A stretch of DNA of 59,731 bases, taken from positions 1 through 59,731 of IMG/VR virus record IMGVR_UViG_3300010401_000039. One strand, written 5' to 3'. Numbering within the stretch: position 1 is the stretch's first letter; the number at the start of each line of letters is the position of its first letter. Below are positions 1 through 7,752 of this stretch, one piece after another. This stretch comes from a virus. The notes beneath the pieces are model-generated. The model was given only the letters and a program-made list of their open reading frames with translations, did not search any database and was not told the DNA's origin. Position numbers and translations under genes: made by a program.

Positions 1-593
1 CCAACGTGGCCATCGGCCAGAGCGTCAACATCACGGCGCTGATACAAAACACGGGCGACGCGGATTTCGTTGCGATGGACGGGGCACTGACGCTGTTGCC
101 GCCCGGTGCAACGCGCGACAATGGGCCTTACATTCACGTCGTCGTGGTGACACCGCCGCTGGTCGTTGCGGCCAAGAGTAGCGCCGCGATAAGCGGGACA
201 TGGACGGCCTCGACGGGCGTGGCGACGGGCATCTACACGGCGTACATGGTCGTCAAGTCTTCGGCGGGCGTGTGGACGGCAAGTCCATACAGCTACTTCA
301 CTGTCACCGCTGCGCCTGCGCCGAGCGTGCCGCCTGCGCCAACCGACCTGCGCATTACGCCCGCGACTCAGACGCGGCTCGACCTGCGCTGGGTGGGCAC
401 GATGACGGCCGCGACTGAGGTGGAGCGCAACGAGGAAAACACCAGCTTCAAGCGCGTGGCCACGGTTGCGCCGGGGATACAGAACGTGAGCGACAGCATC
501 CGACGCCGCAGGAACTACGCTTACCGCGTCCGGCAGCGCAACAGCTTGGGCACAGGGCCTTATAGCAACGTCGCCGAGTATGCCGCACCATGA
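1..593 (+). CDS. C-terminal part of FN3/CARDB-like surface protein (5' end outside window)
   Basis: The frame is open from the first base, so the start lies outside the window. The first ~95 residues are a beta-rich adhesion-type domain (motif IGQSVNITALIQNTGDADF). After it comes a fibronectin type III-like domain beginning PPAPTDLRI and ending near GTGPYSNV. Such domains usually sit in extracellular or virion surface proteins, so host binding is the likely role by inference. The first 268 bases are about 82% identical to the last 268 bases of the window, where a paralogue with a signal peptide begins, so this protein probably had one too. The stop overlaps the next start (ATGA). Confidence 0.75.
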   Translation, partial: NVAIGQSVNITALIQNTGDADFVAMDGALTLLPPGATRDNGPYIHVVVVTPPLVVAAKSSAAISGTWTASTGVATGIYTAYMVVKSSAGVWTASPYSYFTVTAAPAPSVPPAPTDLRITPATQTRLDLRWVGTMTAATEVERNEENTSFKRVATVAPGIQNVSDSIRRRRNYAYRVRQRNSLGTGPYSNVAEYAAP

Positions 594-865
594 TTTCAAT
601 GACCGGCACGCAACAGTTTGTGCTCGCGCTGATTCTTGGGCTTGTGGCCGGGATACCGCCTGCCATGACCGCTCTTGTCCTCTATCGGAAGGCGCAAATT
701 CAGGCGCGACGCGACGCCGAACGAACACGGGCGCAGCTGGTCGAGGTGCATCAGATCGTGAACAGCCGCTTGGACCGTGCGCTCAACAGCATGAAGGTGC
801 TGGAGGAGGCGCTGCGGTCGGCGGGCATCAAGATACCGCCGACGCCAACTACGCCGGACCCATGA
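590..865 (+). CDS. small membrane protein with one TM helix and a coiled coil (lysis/spanin-like candidate)
   Basis: 91 residues. Residues ~8-30 form a single hydrophobic helix (VLALILGLVAGIPPAMTALV), followed by a charged heptad-like helix to about residue 78 and a Pro/Thr-rich tail. One N-terminal membrane anchor plus a periplasmic coiled coil is the layout of inner-membrane spanins or Rz-like proteins, and a lipoprotein follows shortly after. Sequence identity to a known spanin is not visible, so this is inference from topology and neighbours. Start chosen because ATG overlaps the upstream stop as ATGA. Confidence 0.55.
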   Translation: MISMTGTQQFVLALILGLVAGIPPAMTALVLYRKAQIQARRDAERTRAQLVEVHQIVNSRLDRALNSMKVLEEALRSAGIKIPPTPTTPDP

Positions 866-1062
866 GCGCGCCCAGCGTCAGGCGGTGGATCGTCAAGTTT
901 CCGCACCTAGCCGCGCGTCCGTTGATGGACCCGGCATTCCCGAAGCAGTACGTCAACCGCATACCGATCATGCGCCTGGAGGAGATGGAACCGCCGAGCG
1001 GCTATGCGACGTGGCTGTTGGCGGTCAAACCGGGCGTTGACAGCGCAGCGCGAGGCGCGTAA
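862..1062 (+). CDS. small hypothetical protein (66 aa)
   Basis: 66 residues, no recognised domain, no signal peptide or membrane segment. It begins at an ATG overlapping the upstream stop as ATGA, which argues for real translation. Basic N-terminus (MSAPSVRRWIVKF) and several Pro residues. The promoter of the following lipoprotein gene lies inside its last 26 bases. Function unknown. Confidence 0.5.
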   Translation: MSAPSVRRWIVKFPHLAARPLMDPAFPKQYVNRIPIMRLEEMEPPSGYATWLLAVKPGVDSAARGA

Positions 1063-1065
1063 ACC
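1037..1065 (+). promoter_or_regulatory. promoter for the lipoprotein gene; leaderless start
   Basis: TTGACA at 1037-1042, 17-nt spacer, TAAACC at 1060-1065, then six bases to the ATG at 1072. The predicted transcription start coincides with the start codon, so the message would have no leader. The same geometry recurs at many other genes in the window. Confidence 0.6.
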
Positions 1066-1071
1066 TGCCGC

Positions 1072-1407
1072 ATGAACCGCCAACCCGACCCGTTCGCCAA
1101 AGTCCCGCCGCTGGCCATGTTCGCGCTGGTGGCACTGTTCTGCATCGTGCCTGTGGCGATACATACGGGTTGCGCCAGCTTCTCGTCGCAGCAAACCGAG
1201 ACGCAGTTGGACGGCACGAAGCGCGAGACGCACATTCACGTATCCACGCTGTTTGACGCGAAAAGCGACCTGACCAAGCTGCGCGCCACGACCACGGACA
1301 AGACGCAGGGCATGAGTCTCGCTGGCCTATCGGAAAGCTCCTCCTCGACGAACCTCGTCCATATTCTGCAACTCATCGCGGCCATTGCGGCGGCGAGCGC
1401 CAAGTGA
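1072..1407 (+). CDS. predicted lipoprotein (possible outer-membrane spanin subunit)
   Basis: 111 residues. An N-terminal hydrophobic stretch (LAMFALVALFCIVPVAI) ends at a lipobox-like HTGC with Cys ~34, the layout of a signal peptidase II substrate. The mature part is Ser/Thr-rich and ends in a second hydrophobic segment (LLHILQLIAAIAAAS-like). In Gram-negative phages, a small lipoprotein after a coiled-coil membrane protein is often the outer spanin; here that is inference, and the second hydrophobic segment is atypical. It has its own leaderless-type promoter. GTGA overlap with the next gene. Confidence 0.55.
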   Translation: MNRQPDPFAKVPPLAMFALVALFCIVPVAIHTGCASFSSQQTETQLDGTKRETHIHVSTLFDAKSDLTKLRATTTDKTQGMSLAGLSESSSSTNLVHILQLIAAIAAASAK

Positions 1408-1799
1408 GCAAGAGCATCGCCATCGTCTGCTTGGTTCTGTTTGCATGGGCGATGACGCTGTTCATACCGCGTGCAGACTCCACGCGATTAACGATCAATG
1501 CGACGAACGGAGCATTTTTCAAGACGAACTACTTCGACCGCCCCATCATTACCAACATCGCCATTGAAGGTTCGACGCTGTTCGCCAATATCAACGGTCT
1601 CAAGGTGCCGTTCACCGACGAAGCGAAGTCAAACCTCGTCGTTGCACTTGTCGCGAGCCGTTTGTTGTGCGACTTACGAGGGCACGCATGGGAGGTCGGC
1701 TGCGGCGTGTCGGGGTGCCTCGTGATCCATTACGAGCCAATGCGTCACTGCATTATCTGCGGCAAAGTTGAGTCGCAGCAGATTGGTCCTTGGCGATGA
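1404..1799 (+). CDS. small exported Cys-rich protein
   Basis: 131 residues from a GTG that overlaps the upstream stop (GTGA). Residues 1-26 look like a Sec signal peptide (IAIVCLVLFAWAMTLFIPRADS). The C-terminal third has five cysteines and two histidines (C-x-LRGH ... C-GVSGC ... HC-IIC), consistent with a metal site or disulfides. No family recognised. It is the last rightward gene here and converges with the long leftward operon. Confidence 0.55.
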   Translation: MSKSIAIVCLVLFAWAMTLFIPRADSTRLTINATNGAFFKTNYFDRPIITNIAIEGSTLFANINGLKVPFTDEAKSNLVVALVASRLLCDLRGHAWEVGCGVSGCLVIHYEPMRHCIICGKVESQQIGPWR

Positions 1800-1841
1800 T
1801 TGACGGCGTAACCCGCCTGCCCGCAACGTGCCAACCGGCTA

Positions 1842-1855
1842 GGGGGCTTCACCCC
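1842..1855. terminator. weak hairpin between convergent operons
   Basis: GGGG-GCTTCA-CCCC hairpin inside the 72-bp gap between convergent genes. There is no U-tract on either side, so it is only a weak candidate terminator. Nothing else is visible in this gap. Confidence 0.2.
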
Positions 1856-1871
1856 ATAGCGTCTGCGGTAT

Positions 1872-1964
1872 TTACCTGATGATGCCCCACTCAAAGACGA
1901 TGGTCTTGGCAAACGTGCCGTCATCGCGACGCGTGTAACCAAGGAGGCTGTGCCAAGATTTCAT
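1872..1964 (-). CDS. 30-residue micro-protein at the end of the replication operon
   Basis: A 30-codon frame starting at an ATG that overlaps the upstream stop as ATGA and ending in TAA. Starts MKSWHSLLGYTRRDDGTF and has a balanced composition, unlike an antisense shadow. Its position at the distal end of a fully coupled operon and the precise overlap are the main evidence. Function unknown. Confidence 0.45.
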   Translation of the reverse strand: MKSWHSLLGYTRRDDGTFAKTIVFEWGIIR

Positions 1965-2233
1965 GCGCCCTCGTCCCTTCGCCGGTCGGCCAGTTCGTCG
2001 GCGCGCCCCGCGAGCGCGTCGGCCTCCTGCTCCTGCGCCATGTCAAGGACGGTGCCCGCGTCAATGGGCGCGTCGCAGTGCGAGCACTGGGCGGGTTCGA
2101 TGGTGCCGCCTTCGGAAAGGTTGCAACGCTCTGGCGGGCCGCTGACGCGAGCAGGCACGTAGGCGTAGGCGGTGACGGAGGTGGAGCGGTCGCAGCGCGG
2201 GCAGCACCAGATGACGGTGGTGGATTTGTTCAT
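1961..2233 (-). CDS. small zinc-ribbon-like protein
   Basis: 90 residues with two Cys pairs, CCPRC near residue 10 and CSHCD near residue 52, spaced as in a zinc ribbon, followed by an acidic/Ala-rich helix. Start overlaps the HNH gene's stop (ATGA). Probably a small nucleic-acid- or protein-binding phage protein; exact role unknown. Confidence 0.6.
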   Translation of the reverse strand: MNKSTTVIWCCPRCDRSTSVTAYAYVPARVSGPPERCNLSEGGTIEPAQCSHCDAPIDAGTVLDMAQEQEADALAGRADELADRRRDEGA

Positions 2234-2724
2234 AGCAGGCCAAGCATCGCGTTGGTGCGGGCGAACTCACCGAATCCCGCCACCGCAGTTCGGTCGTAAG
2301 CGGCAGCGGCTTCTTCGGGCGTCAAAAAGCAACCAATGTGCTGCGTCTTGCCGTGCACTCGTATCATCGCGAGCCAATGCCCATTTCGCTTGTCGAGATG
2401 GACGCCTTTGAAGCCTGACGTGTTCCGCGAATTCTTGCGACTGTTACCGCGGTTCAGCCAGTGCGGGCATAGCCGAAGGTTATCGCGCCAATTGTGTAAG
2501 CCGTCGCCGTCTTTGTGATCCACCGTCAGGCCCTCAGGCGCGTTCATTATCAAGCGGTGCATCCACACGTTTCGGCGCAAATCACGTTCGCCCACTTTAT
2601 AGACGGCGTACCAGGTATCGGTGTGCGGCGATTTGTGCGCCACCCATCGGAATTCTCGCAGCCATTCGTAGTCGGCGGAGTCAACGATGGCGACTTGCCC
2701 ACGCGTCAGCGGTATTTCTTTCAT
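2230..2724 (-). CDS. HNH homing endonuclease with AP2 DNA-binding domain
   Basis: 164 residues. N-terminal MKEIPLTRGQVAIVDSADYE is the module typical of free-standing phage HNH_3 enzymes. The HNH core lies near residues 60-95 (WMHRLI ... VDHKDGDGLHN ... NLRLC). An AP2 domain follows (SGFKGV ... W-A-I-R ... AAAAYDRTA). Start set at the ATG overlapping the polymerase stop (ATGA) rather than an upstream in-frame codon, because a second copy at 28320-28826 begins with the same MKEIPLT. It sits directly downstream of the polymerase gene, so the polymerase locus is a likely homing target. Both flanks keep 4-bp overlaps. Confidence 0.9.
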   Translation of the reverse strand: MKEIPLTRGQVAIVDSADYEWLREFRWVAHKSPHTDTWYAVYKVGERDLRRNVWMHRLIMNAPEGLTVDHKDGDGLHNWRDNLRLCPHWLNRGNSRKNSRNTSGFKGVHLDKRNGHWLAMIRVHGKTQHIGCFLTPEEAAAAYDRTAVAGFGEFARTNAMLGLL

Positions 2725-4118
2725 AGCGGTGAGAGTTCGCCCCATGATGGCCCTGTCATAGCCTCAAAGGGAATCGTAAACGTAGTCCCCGCCACAGTAA
2801 TCGGGTTGGCAAACCATACCGGAATGCGCTCACGCACCCAATCGCGTCGGTCATGCGGTGCTTGAAACAGGACGCTATCATGGACGGTCAAGAGCGGTCG
2901 GGCAACGCGCTTGCCATCAGGGCACAGGTTTTGCGGGTCATTCCACAGCTTCAACAGGGCGAGGTTACAGCAATATGCTGTGTTGGCGGCGGGACAGAAC
3001 GGCAGTGCATCCTTGATTGTTTTGTGGTCCTGCTTATTACCAAAAAAATCTCGCTTGAGTCCGCTGGCCGCGATGAGGAAGCCGTCGCGTTGGAGCAGCA
3101 TCTTGGTTCGCTCCTGCCAACGTCGCACCCCCGGATAGCGCAGGAAATAAAGGTTCTGGAGACGCTTACACTGCGCGGCTGTGACGGTAGCGAGGGTGCC
3201 TTCGCCAGCCTCCCAAGAATCGCGCAAGACGGTCTCGGCCATCTTCACGTCGCCCTCGCCATAGTTGCTGCCGTGGCAGGCTTTCTTCGAGGTATCATAT
3301 AACCAATCTTTGGGCAGCGTCTTGCAACGGGCGAGCAGGGCTTCGCGCGGCAAGCGGTTGGCTGACTCGCCGTCGAGGTACAGAGCAGACAGCGCCTTGG
3401 CGGGCTTGAGACCAGCCAGCAGATCGTCCCACATGGTCGGATCGCCGAGCGCAAGACACTCTGCGGCGACGGTCCAAGTGTCAGCGCCGGCAAGGTCAAC
3501 TTGGTAGAAGTCGTGCCCTGGATCGGCGAGGAACAAGTGACGATGGCGCTCAGGGGTACTATGCAGAGCGTACCCGCTGCCGGTATTGCTCGCACCGCAC
3601 GAGACGCGGCCAACCTCGGTGCCCGCGATGTTGATGGACATGCGCAGGCGACCATCTTTGTCGAGCTTGCACCGGAGCGTTTTGAGTTGCGTCAGGCGGT
3701 CGCTCAGGCGCAGGCACAATTCGAGGCGCTTGTCCCGCGTCTGCCGGAAGGTAGCGAGCAGGGCATCGGCACTACGCGACAGTCGGTCAGTGTTTTTAGC
3801 GCCTTCTTTGATAAATCTACGCGGGAAGCCCCAGCCGTCCGGTGGCGGGTCGTAGAGTTTGGCAAGCAGGGCGGGCGAGTTGGTCTTGAGGTGGCGGTCG
3901 AGGAGCGTGTTCAATTCGCCCTTCTCCGCGTCCGTCAGCACGCCCTGTTGCGCCAACGCGACGATCCGCGCGGCGACGCTCCGTGGGCCAGCGGCCTCAG
4001 CGCCGTGCTGAGGCGGAGCCGACGCCGCCACCAAGCCCGCATTGGATTGCCGTACGACTACGGACGACGAACAAGGCGGCTGCCGCGTCGGCTCCTCAAA
4101 GAGTGTGGGCTGGGTCAT
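2721..4118 (-). CDS. family A DNA polymerase, palm/fingers half of a split enzyme
   Basis: 465 residues, about half the usual length, carrying only the polymerase domain. It shows a thumb-palm NSP-like motif (residues 80-82), a TGR-like EVGRVSC near 168-174, motif A with catalytic Asp 208 (YQVDLAGADTW), motif B KKACHGSNYG with Lys 278/279 and Tyr 286, and motif C with His 413-Asp 414 (TVHDSV). The 3'-5' exonuclease and the start of the thumb are in a separate gene (5402-6871), with a methyltransferase between. Residues 1-60 are Pro/Ala-rich and look like an added linker. Presumably replicates phage DNA together with the upstream half. Overlaps its neighbours by ATGA at both ends. Confidence 0.9.
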   Translation of the reverse strand: MTQPTLFEEPTRQPPCSSSVVVRQSNAGLVAASAPPQHGAEAAGPRSVAARIVALAQQGVLTDAEKGELNTLLDRHLKTNSPALLAKLYDPPPDGWGFPRRFIKEGAKNTDRLSRSADALLATFRQTRDKRLELCLRLSDRLTQLKTLRCKLDKDGRLRMSINIAGTEVGRVSCGASNTGSGYALHSTPERHRHLFLADPGHDFYQVDLAGADTWTVAAECLALGDPTMWDDLLAGLKPAKALSALYLDGESANRLPREALLARCKTLPKDWLYDTSKKACHGSNYGEGDVKMAETVLRDSWEAGEGTLATVTAAQCKRLQNLYFLRYPGVRRWQERTKMLLQRDGFLIAASGLKRDFFGNKQDHKTIKDALPFCPAANTAYCCNLALLKLWNDPQNLCPDGKRVARPLLTVHDSVLFQAPHDRRDWVRERIPVWFANPITVAGTTFTIPFEAMTGPSWGELSPL

Positions 4119-5290
4119 GCAAGAGTGCTCACCAGTTCAATGCGTCGGCCAATCCAGCGCATGACAGGCACAGCCATTGAGTTCCCAAGCGCCCGGGAGC
4201 GCGGCCCGTCGCAGGCGGGTTTTCCGCGATAGGGAATGAGCGTGTAATCGTCGGGGAAACCGAATAGGCGCTCGACTTCGCGGGGGGTCAGGCGTCGGAC
4301 TGACATGCCGCTTCTCACTCGCGTTCCAACCGGATCGTGTCCTGGGCCATTCGCCCTCAAAGCCCCAGCGGTCTCGTACTCTCGAACCCCAGTTTGAGCT
4401 TCCTGAAAGGCCACAGCTATCAATGGCACGCTGCGCCCGGTTCCGTCCTCGCTGGCGTCATGTCCTTCGGCGGTCAGACTGTGCGCGACGATGGTTCCGC
4501 CTTGTTGGGCCCGTAACCAGGAGGCATCCTGACAACGCGCTATTTCGGCCTTGTTCGCCGCTTTTGAATCACCGTCACCGAGCATCGCGCATGAGTTGAA
4601 GCTCTGCAAATTGTAGGCTTGGCTTCCAGATACTTCGATCAACGCCCCGTCGCATTCGGCGTCTGTGCCGAGTCCGCCACCGCCTTGAGTGCGCGCGCTA
4701 ATGCTTGGGGCAGTTCCTTGCCCCGTTTCTCGGCTCGGCGGAGGATTCCAGCGCAGGCGCGGGGCGTCAAAAAGAACCGCTGCGGCACACTGCCAGCGTC
4801 CTCCAGCACATCCGACAACGAACACACGCTCGCGTCGTTGGGCCAGACCGAAGTATTGAGCGTCCAGAACGCGGTAGGCGAACCCATACCCCCGCTTTGC
4901 CAACCCGCCAAGAAAGGAGCCGAAAGCTCGTCCGCCATCAATGGACAGCACGCCGGGGACATTCTCCCAAACAACCCAGGCGGGAGCATAGCGGCCAACG
5001 ATGTCCAGAAATCGCATGGTAAGCCCGCCACGGTCGCCAGCCATTCCTGCTCGCTGGCCGGCGACGGAGAAGTCTTGGCAGGGAGTCCCGCCCACGAGAA
5101 CGTCGATTGGTTGCTGTGGCCATTGTGCATAAGCGTTCAAGTCGCCGTAGTTTGGCACGGCAGAATAGTAATGCTTCAGAAGCGCACAAGGAAACTTATC
5201 AATCTCGGCGATGAAGGCGCATCGCCAGCCAAGCGGCTCCCAAGCCACGCTCGCCGCTTCTATACCGCTGCACACGCTTCCAAAGGTCAT
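4115..5290 (-). CDS. dcm: DNA cytosine-5 methyltransferase (Dcm type)
   Basis: 391 residues with the motifs in order: I FGSVCSGIEA (3-12), IV GGTPCQDFS with catalytic Cys 71, VI WENV (~108-111), VIII QRRERVF, a variable target-recognition region, IX RRLTPREVERLFGFPDDY and X GNSMAVPVM near the C-terminus. It transfers a methyl group from S-adenosylmethionine to C5 of cytosine, likely protecting phage DNA from host restriction. No cognate restriction enzyme is nearby. An in-frame TAA two codons upstream fixes the ATG. It lies between the two halves of the split polymerase, with a 111-bp gap upstream holding only tiny frames. Confidence 0.95.
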   Translation of the reverse strand: MTFGSVCSGIEAASVAWEPLGWRCAFIAEIDKFPCALLKHYYSAVPNYGDLNAYAQWPQQPIDVLVGGTPCQDFSVAGQRAGMAGDRGGLTMRFLDIVGRYAPAWVVWENVPGVLSIDGGRAFGSFLGGLAKRGYGFAYRVLDAQYFGLAQRRERVFVVGCAGGRWQCAAAVLFDAPRLRWNPPPSRETGQGTAPSISARTQGGGGLGTDAECDGALIEVSGSQAYNLQSFNSCAMLGDGDSKAANKAEIARCQDASWLRAQQGGTIVAHSLTAEGHDASEDGTGRSVPLIAVAFQEAQTGVREYETAGALRANGPGHDPVGTRVRSGMSVRRLTPREVERLFGFPDDYTLIPYRGKPACDGPRSRALGNSMAVPVMRWIGRRIELVSTLA

Positions 5291-5401
5291 ACGTTAAAGG
5301 AGGGTCGCCACGGTCACCGCTTTGTCTGTCGGTTTTGTAGCCCGTAATGGCTCACTGCGCAACGGTGCTGTCTGTGGCGCACCCTCCAAAGGTGGGATGG
5401 G

Positions 5402-6871
5402 TCATAACGCTGCCCGCATGGTAGGCTTGGCATGCTCTAAAATCGACTCCCACGTTGAGCACTTGTCCCACGCTTTTTTGAACGCGACGGCCTCGACCAC
5501 TTCGCGGAAGCTGGGCGGCGCGATGCCCGCAAGCTGATCGAGCGACCCCTGCGCCTCGTACACCTCAGCCTGGATTTGCGCCACCATCGCGTCTCTCGCG
5601 GCGACGTCATACGACATGCCCTCGTGCATCATCTCAAGGCACGGCTCAAGCAGGGCGATTTGATGCTGATAATAGCCGCGCTGCGCATCGCTGAACAAGG
5701 GCTGCATGGCCTGCCAGCACTCCAATGTCCGCATGCTGTCTTGGGCATTGTAGAAGTCGCGATCAGCCTGCACCGGCTCACGGCCATAGACGCCCCAGTC
5801 GGTGCTACTGCCCCAGTAAGCGCCGCGCGTGAGCAGCGACGCGACGACGCTCAAGTCCTTGAGCAGTTCGGGGTAGAGCGTGTGCCAAGCGAACATGGTG
5901 TCTTCGAGATTGCGCAGGCGATGCCCGTGCAGCCAGCGATGGACGAACGCCTCGTAAGCGCCGCTGTGAGCAACTTTGCACACAACCTCGTCTTCAAGCA
6001 CGTCGCCCACGGCACGAAGCAGGCGGGCTTCGTCGCTGTCGGACCACAGGTGCGACCAATCGAGGCCGCGTAATGGCACGCTGAGCGCAGCGGTGGACGT
6101 TGTGGCAAAGGATAAGACGGTGATTCCGCTGGTGGCATAGCCTTCAATGTCGAAGCCGACGGGCTGGCGGGCGTCGCGAATGGCTTGTAGCAGGGCGCAG
6201 GCTTCGTCCGCGTTTTGTGGCTGGTACATTGTACGTACCGGCAGCGCCAGCGCGGGCGAGGCGGCTTCGGCGACGGCACGCTTTACGTCTTCGCGAAGCA
6301 AGGCGAGTTGGGACGGTTCTCGCAGGATGGCGGCTGGATGCAGTGCTGCGACCACCTTGACGCGCATGCTGTCAAGTTCGCCTTCAAAGATTGAGCCTCG
6401 CCAATTGCTTACGAGATGGCCGTCGCCCAAGAAGGAACGCAGCGCCAAGTTGCCAAGGACGAGGACGCAATTTGGAGCGAACGCTTCGAGGTCAATGGCG
6501 AGGCGCGGCAGCAGCGGGCGCACGTAGTCGATGGTCTTTTCGTGCTCGGCGAGCGGCCTGCGGGAAACGTTGGCGACGAGTACGCGTTCGCGAGGCAGGC
6601 CCGCAGCTTTGAGCAGGTCATTGAGCAGCCTGCCCGACTCGCCGACCATAGGTGTCGGGCATGGCTCGAAGCGCTGACTGCCGCACCAAACGCAGCGATC
6701 ACGGCGGGCGAGTTGCTTGTTACTCCAGTGGTCAAGCGCGAAGCCGTGGCCGTTGTGGCAGATGCACCAGCTTACCTCCTCCACGGCCGGCGATTCTGCA
6801 CAGACGGCGAGCCGCACCGCGCCGGGGTCAACGGCGGGCGGTTGATTTGGCACCAGCACGTCGAAATTCAT
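5402..6871 (-). CDS. uracil-DNA glycosylase-like domain fused to 3'-5' exonuclease (N-terminal half of split family A polymerase)
   Basis: 489 residues from ATG 6871 (an in-frame TTG lies ten codons upstream). Residues ~20-200 are a family 4-like uracil glycosylase fold: AESPAVEE, then after a Cys-rich insert PMVGESGRLL, LVLGNLALRSFLG and LHPAAILRE with His 178. The insert (residues ~36-71, CICH ... CVWCGSQRFEPC) looks like a zinc ribbon or an iron-sulphur ligand set. Residues ~235-390 are a DEDD exonuclease: Asp 241/Glu 243 in GFDIEG, Asp 324 in LEDTMF, Asp 378 in YNAQDS. Residues 395-450 match the start of the polymerase thumb. It ends where the 2721-4118 protein would continue. UDG-polymerase fusions are known from some phages; the split is the odd part. 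Confidence 0.85.
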   Translation of the reverse strand: MNFDVLVPNQPPAVDPGAVRLAVCAESPAVEEVSWCICHNGHGFALDHWSNKQLARRDRCVWCGSQRFEPCPTPMVGESGRLLNDLLKAAGLPRERVLVANVSRRPLAEHEKTIDYVRPLLPRLAIDLEAFAPNCVLVLGNLALRSFLGDGHLVSNWRGSIFEGELDSMRVKVVAALHPAAILREPSQLALLREDVKRAVAEAASPALALPVRTMYQPQNADEACALLQAIRDARQPVGFDIEGYATSGITVLSFATTSTAALSVPLRGLDWSHLWSDSDEARLLRAVGDVLEDEVVCKVAHSGAYEAFVHRWLHGHRLRNLEDTMFAWHTLYPELLKDLSVVASLLTRGAYWGSSTDWGVYGREPVQADRDFYNAQDSMRTLECWQAMQPLFSDAQRGYYQHQIALLEPCLEMMHEGMSYDVAARDAMVAQIQAEVYEAQGSLDQLAGIAPPSFREVVEAVAFKKAWDKCSTWESILEHAKPTMRAAL

Positions 6872-6932
6872 AGAATGCAATGGCAGCTTCGCACAGGGCA
6901 ATCTCGCTCAAAACTTGAGCGCGGTTCTCGGG

Positions 6933-7043
6933 TCAAAGCGCAGCCTCCCACGCCCACAGGTAACTAAGCTGCTCAGTGAGCGCATCGACCGCCGCGCCGG
7001 GGTCGCAAGACGGCGGGCTGTTCGGGACGAGCACGTCGTTCAT
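6933..7043 (-). CDS. 36-residue micro-protein resembling the N-terminus of the next gene
   Basis: 36 codons from an ATG 8 nt after the upstream stop. Its first 19 residues (MNDVLVPNSPPSCDPGAAV) closely resemble the first 18 residues of the glycosylase-exonuclease starting at 6871. The DNA is also similar, so it is either a partial tandem duplication or a vestige of an earlier start. Function unknown; a decaying copy is the simplest reading. Confidence 0.4.
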   Translation of the reverse strand: MNDVLVPNSPPSCDPGAAVDALTEQLSYLWAWEAAL

Positions 7044-7051
7044 GGCGCGGG

Positions 7052-7354
7052 CTATCGAACAGGCGCGGTCATGTCGAGCTTGCTGCGGTCGTATAAGCCG
7101 AGACGCTCGCTTATCCGCATCATTTGGTGCGGCGAGTCGCGCTTCTCAAGAAAGATAAGGGCACCCGCGCAGTGTAACGAATCGCGAGTCGCGACAAAGT
7201 TCTCGCCGCCGTCGCCATCGTCCCCGGTCGTGCCTGTTTTGTGGCAATGAAACTCGCCGCTCGCGAACTCCACCAAGCGGCGCATCGTATAGGTGTGCTT
7301 GTGCTTTTTGAGGAACGGGCAAGCGGCACACGGCGTTGTCATCGTATAGTGCAT
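7052..7354 (-). CDS. small Cys/His metal-binding phage protein (DUF6283-like)
   Basis: 100 residues. Starts MHYTMTTPCAACPFLKK, then EFHCHKTGT near residue 37 and LHCAGALIF near residue 65. The CxxCPF ... CHKT ... CAGAL pattern matches a widespread small phage family of unknown function, recalled as DUF6283. Start set at the ATG five bases after the upstream TAG; an internal ATG four codons in is an alternative. Probably a zinc-stabilised accessory protein of the replication operon. Confidence 0.65.
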   Translation of the reverse strand: MHYTMTTPCAACPFLKKHKHTYTMRRLVEFASGEFHCHKTGTTGDDGDGGENFVATRDSLHCAGALIFLEKRDSPHQMMRISERLGLYDRSKLDMTAPVR

Positions 7355-7359
7355 GTGAG

Positions 7360-7551
7360 CTAGTCGTCGTCGGCATCGCCGCCCGTAGGATCGTAAGGCA
7401 CCTCGTCCACGCAGCGCAACGGCTCGTCGTGCAGCCCGAGCGAAGCGGCGTGCATCGCGGCACGATCGAAGGCTTCGTCCATGCTGGAGGCGACGACCTC
7501 GAATTGCTGGTCCCCTGCCTCCCATGTAAAGGTGCGCAAGTGGCGGCTCAT
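7360..7551 (-). CDS. small acidic-tailed protein of unknown function
   Basis: 63 residues, beginning MSRHLRTFTWEAGDQQFEVV and ending in an Asp-rich tail (GGDADDD). Compact alpha/beta composition, no recognised domain. It follows the two-TM protein gene by three bases and precedes the DUF6283-like gene by five, as expected of an operon member. Confidence 0.6.
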   Translation of the reverse strand: MSRHLRTFTWEAGDQQFEVVASSMDEAFDRAAMHAASLGLHDEPLRCVDEVPYDPTGGDADDD

Positions 7552-7554
7552 AAA

Positions 7555-7752
7555 TCACTCGCCAATGAGCAGCGACAGTGCGCCCGCCTTCCAGTAGAGC
7601 AGGAAGATGAGCGTCGTCGCGATGACGCTGACGACAGCGCCCCTGAAGCCTTCGGGATCGCGTGCTTTAGTGCCTTCAATGTCCTGCTTCAGCATACGCA
7701 GAAGACCTAGCACCATGACCAAGCACAGCGCGATTTGACAGGCGAGTTTCAT
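7555..7752 (-). CDS. small two-TM membrane protein
   Basis: 65 residues. Hydrophobic helices at residues ~3-20 (LACQIALCLVMVLGLL) and ~38-55 (VVSVIATTLIFLLYW) are separated by a charged loop. Size and two helices are holin-like, but it sits in the leftward replication operon rather than with the rightward lysis-type genes, so another membrane role is equally likely. Start ATG overlaps the upstream stop (ATGA). Confidence 0.55.
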   Translation of the reverse strand: MKLACQIALCLVMVLGLLRMLKQDIEGTKARDPEGFRGAVVSVIATTLIFLLYWKAGALSLLIGE

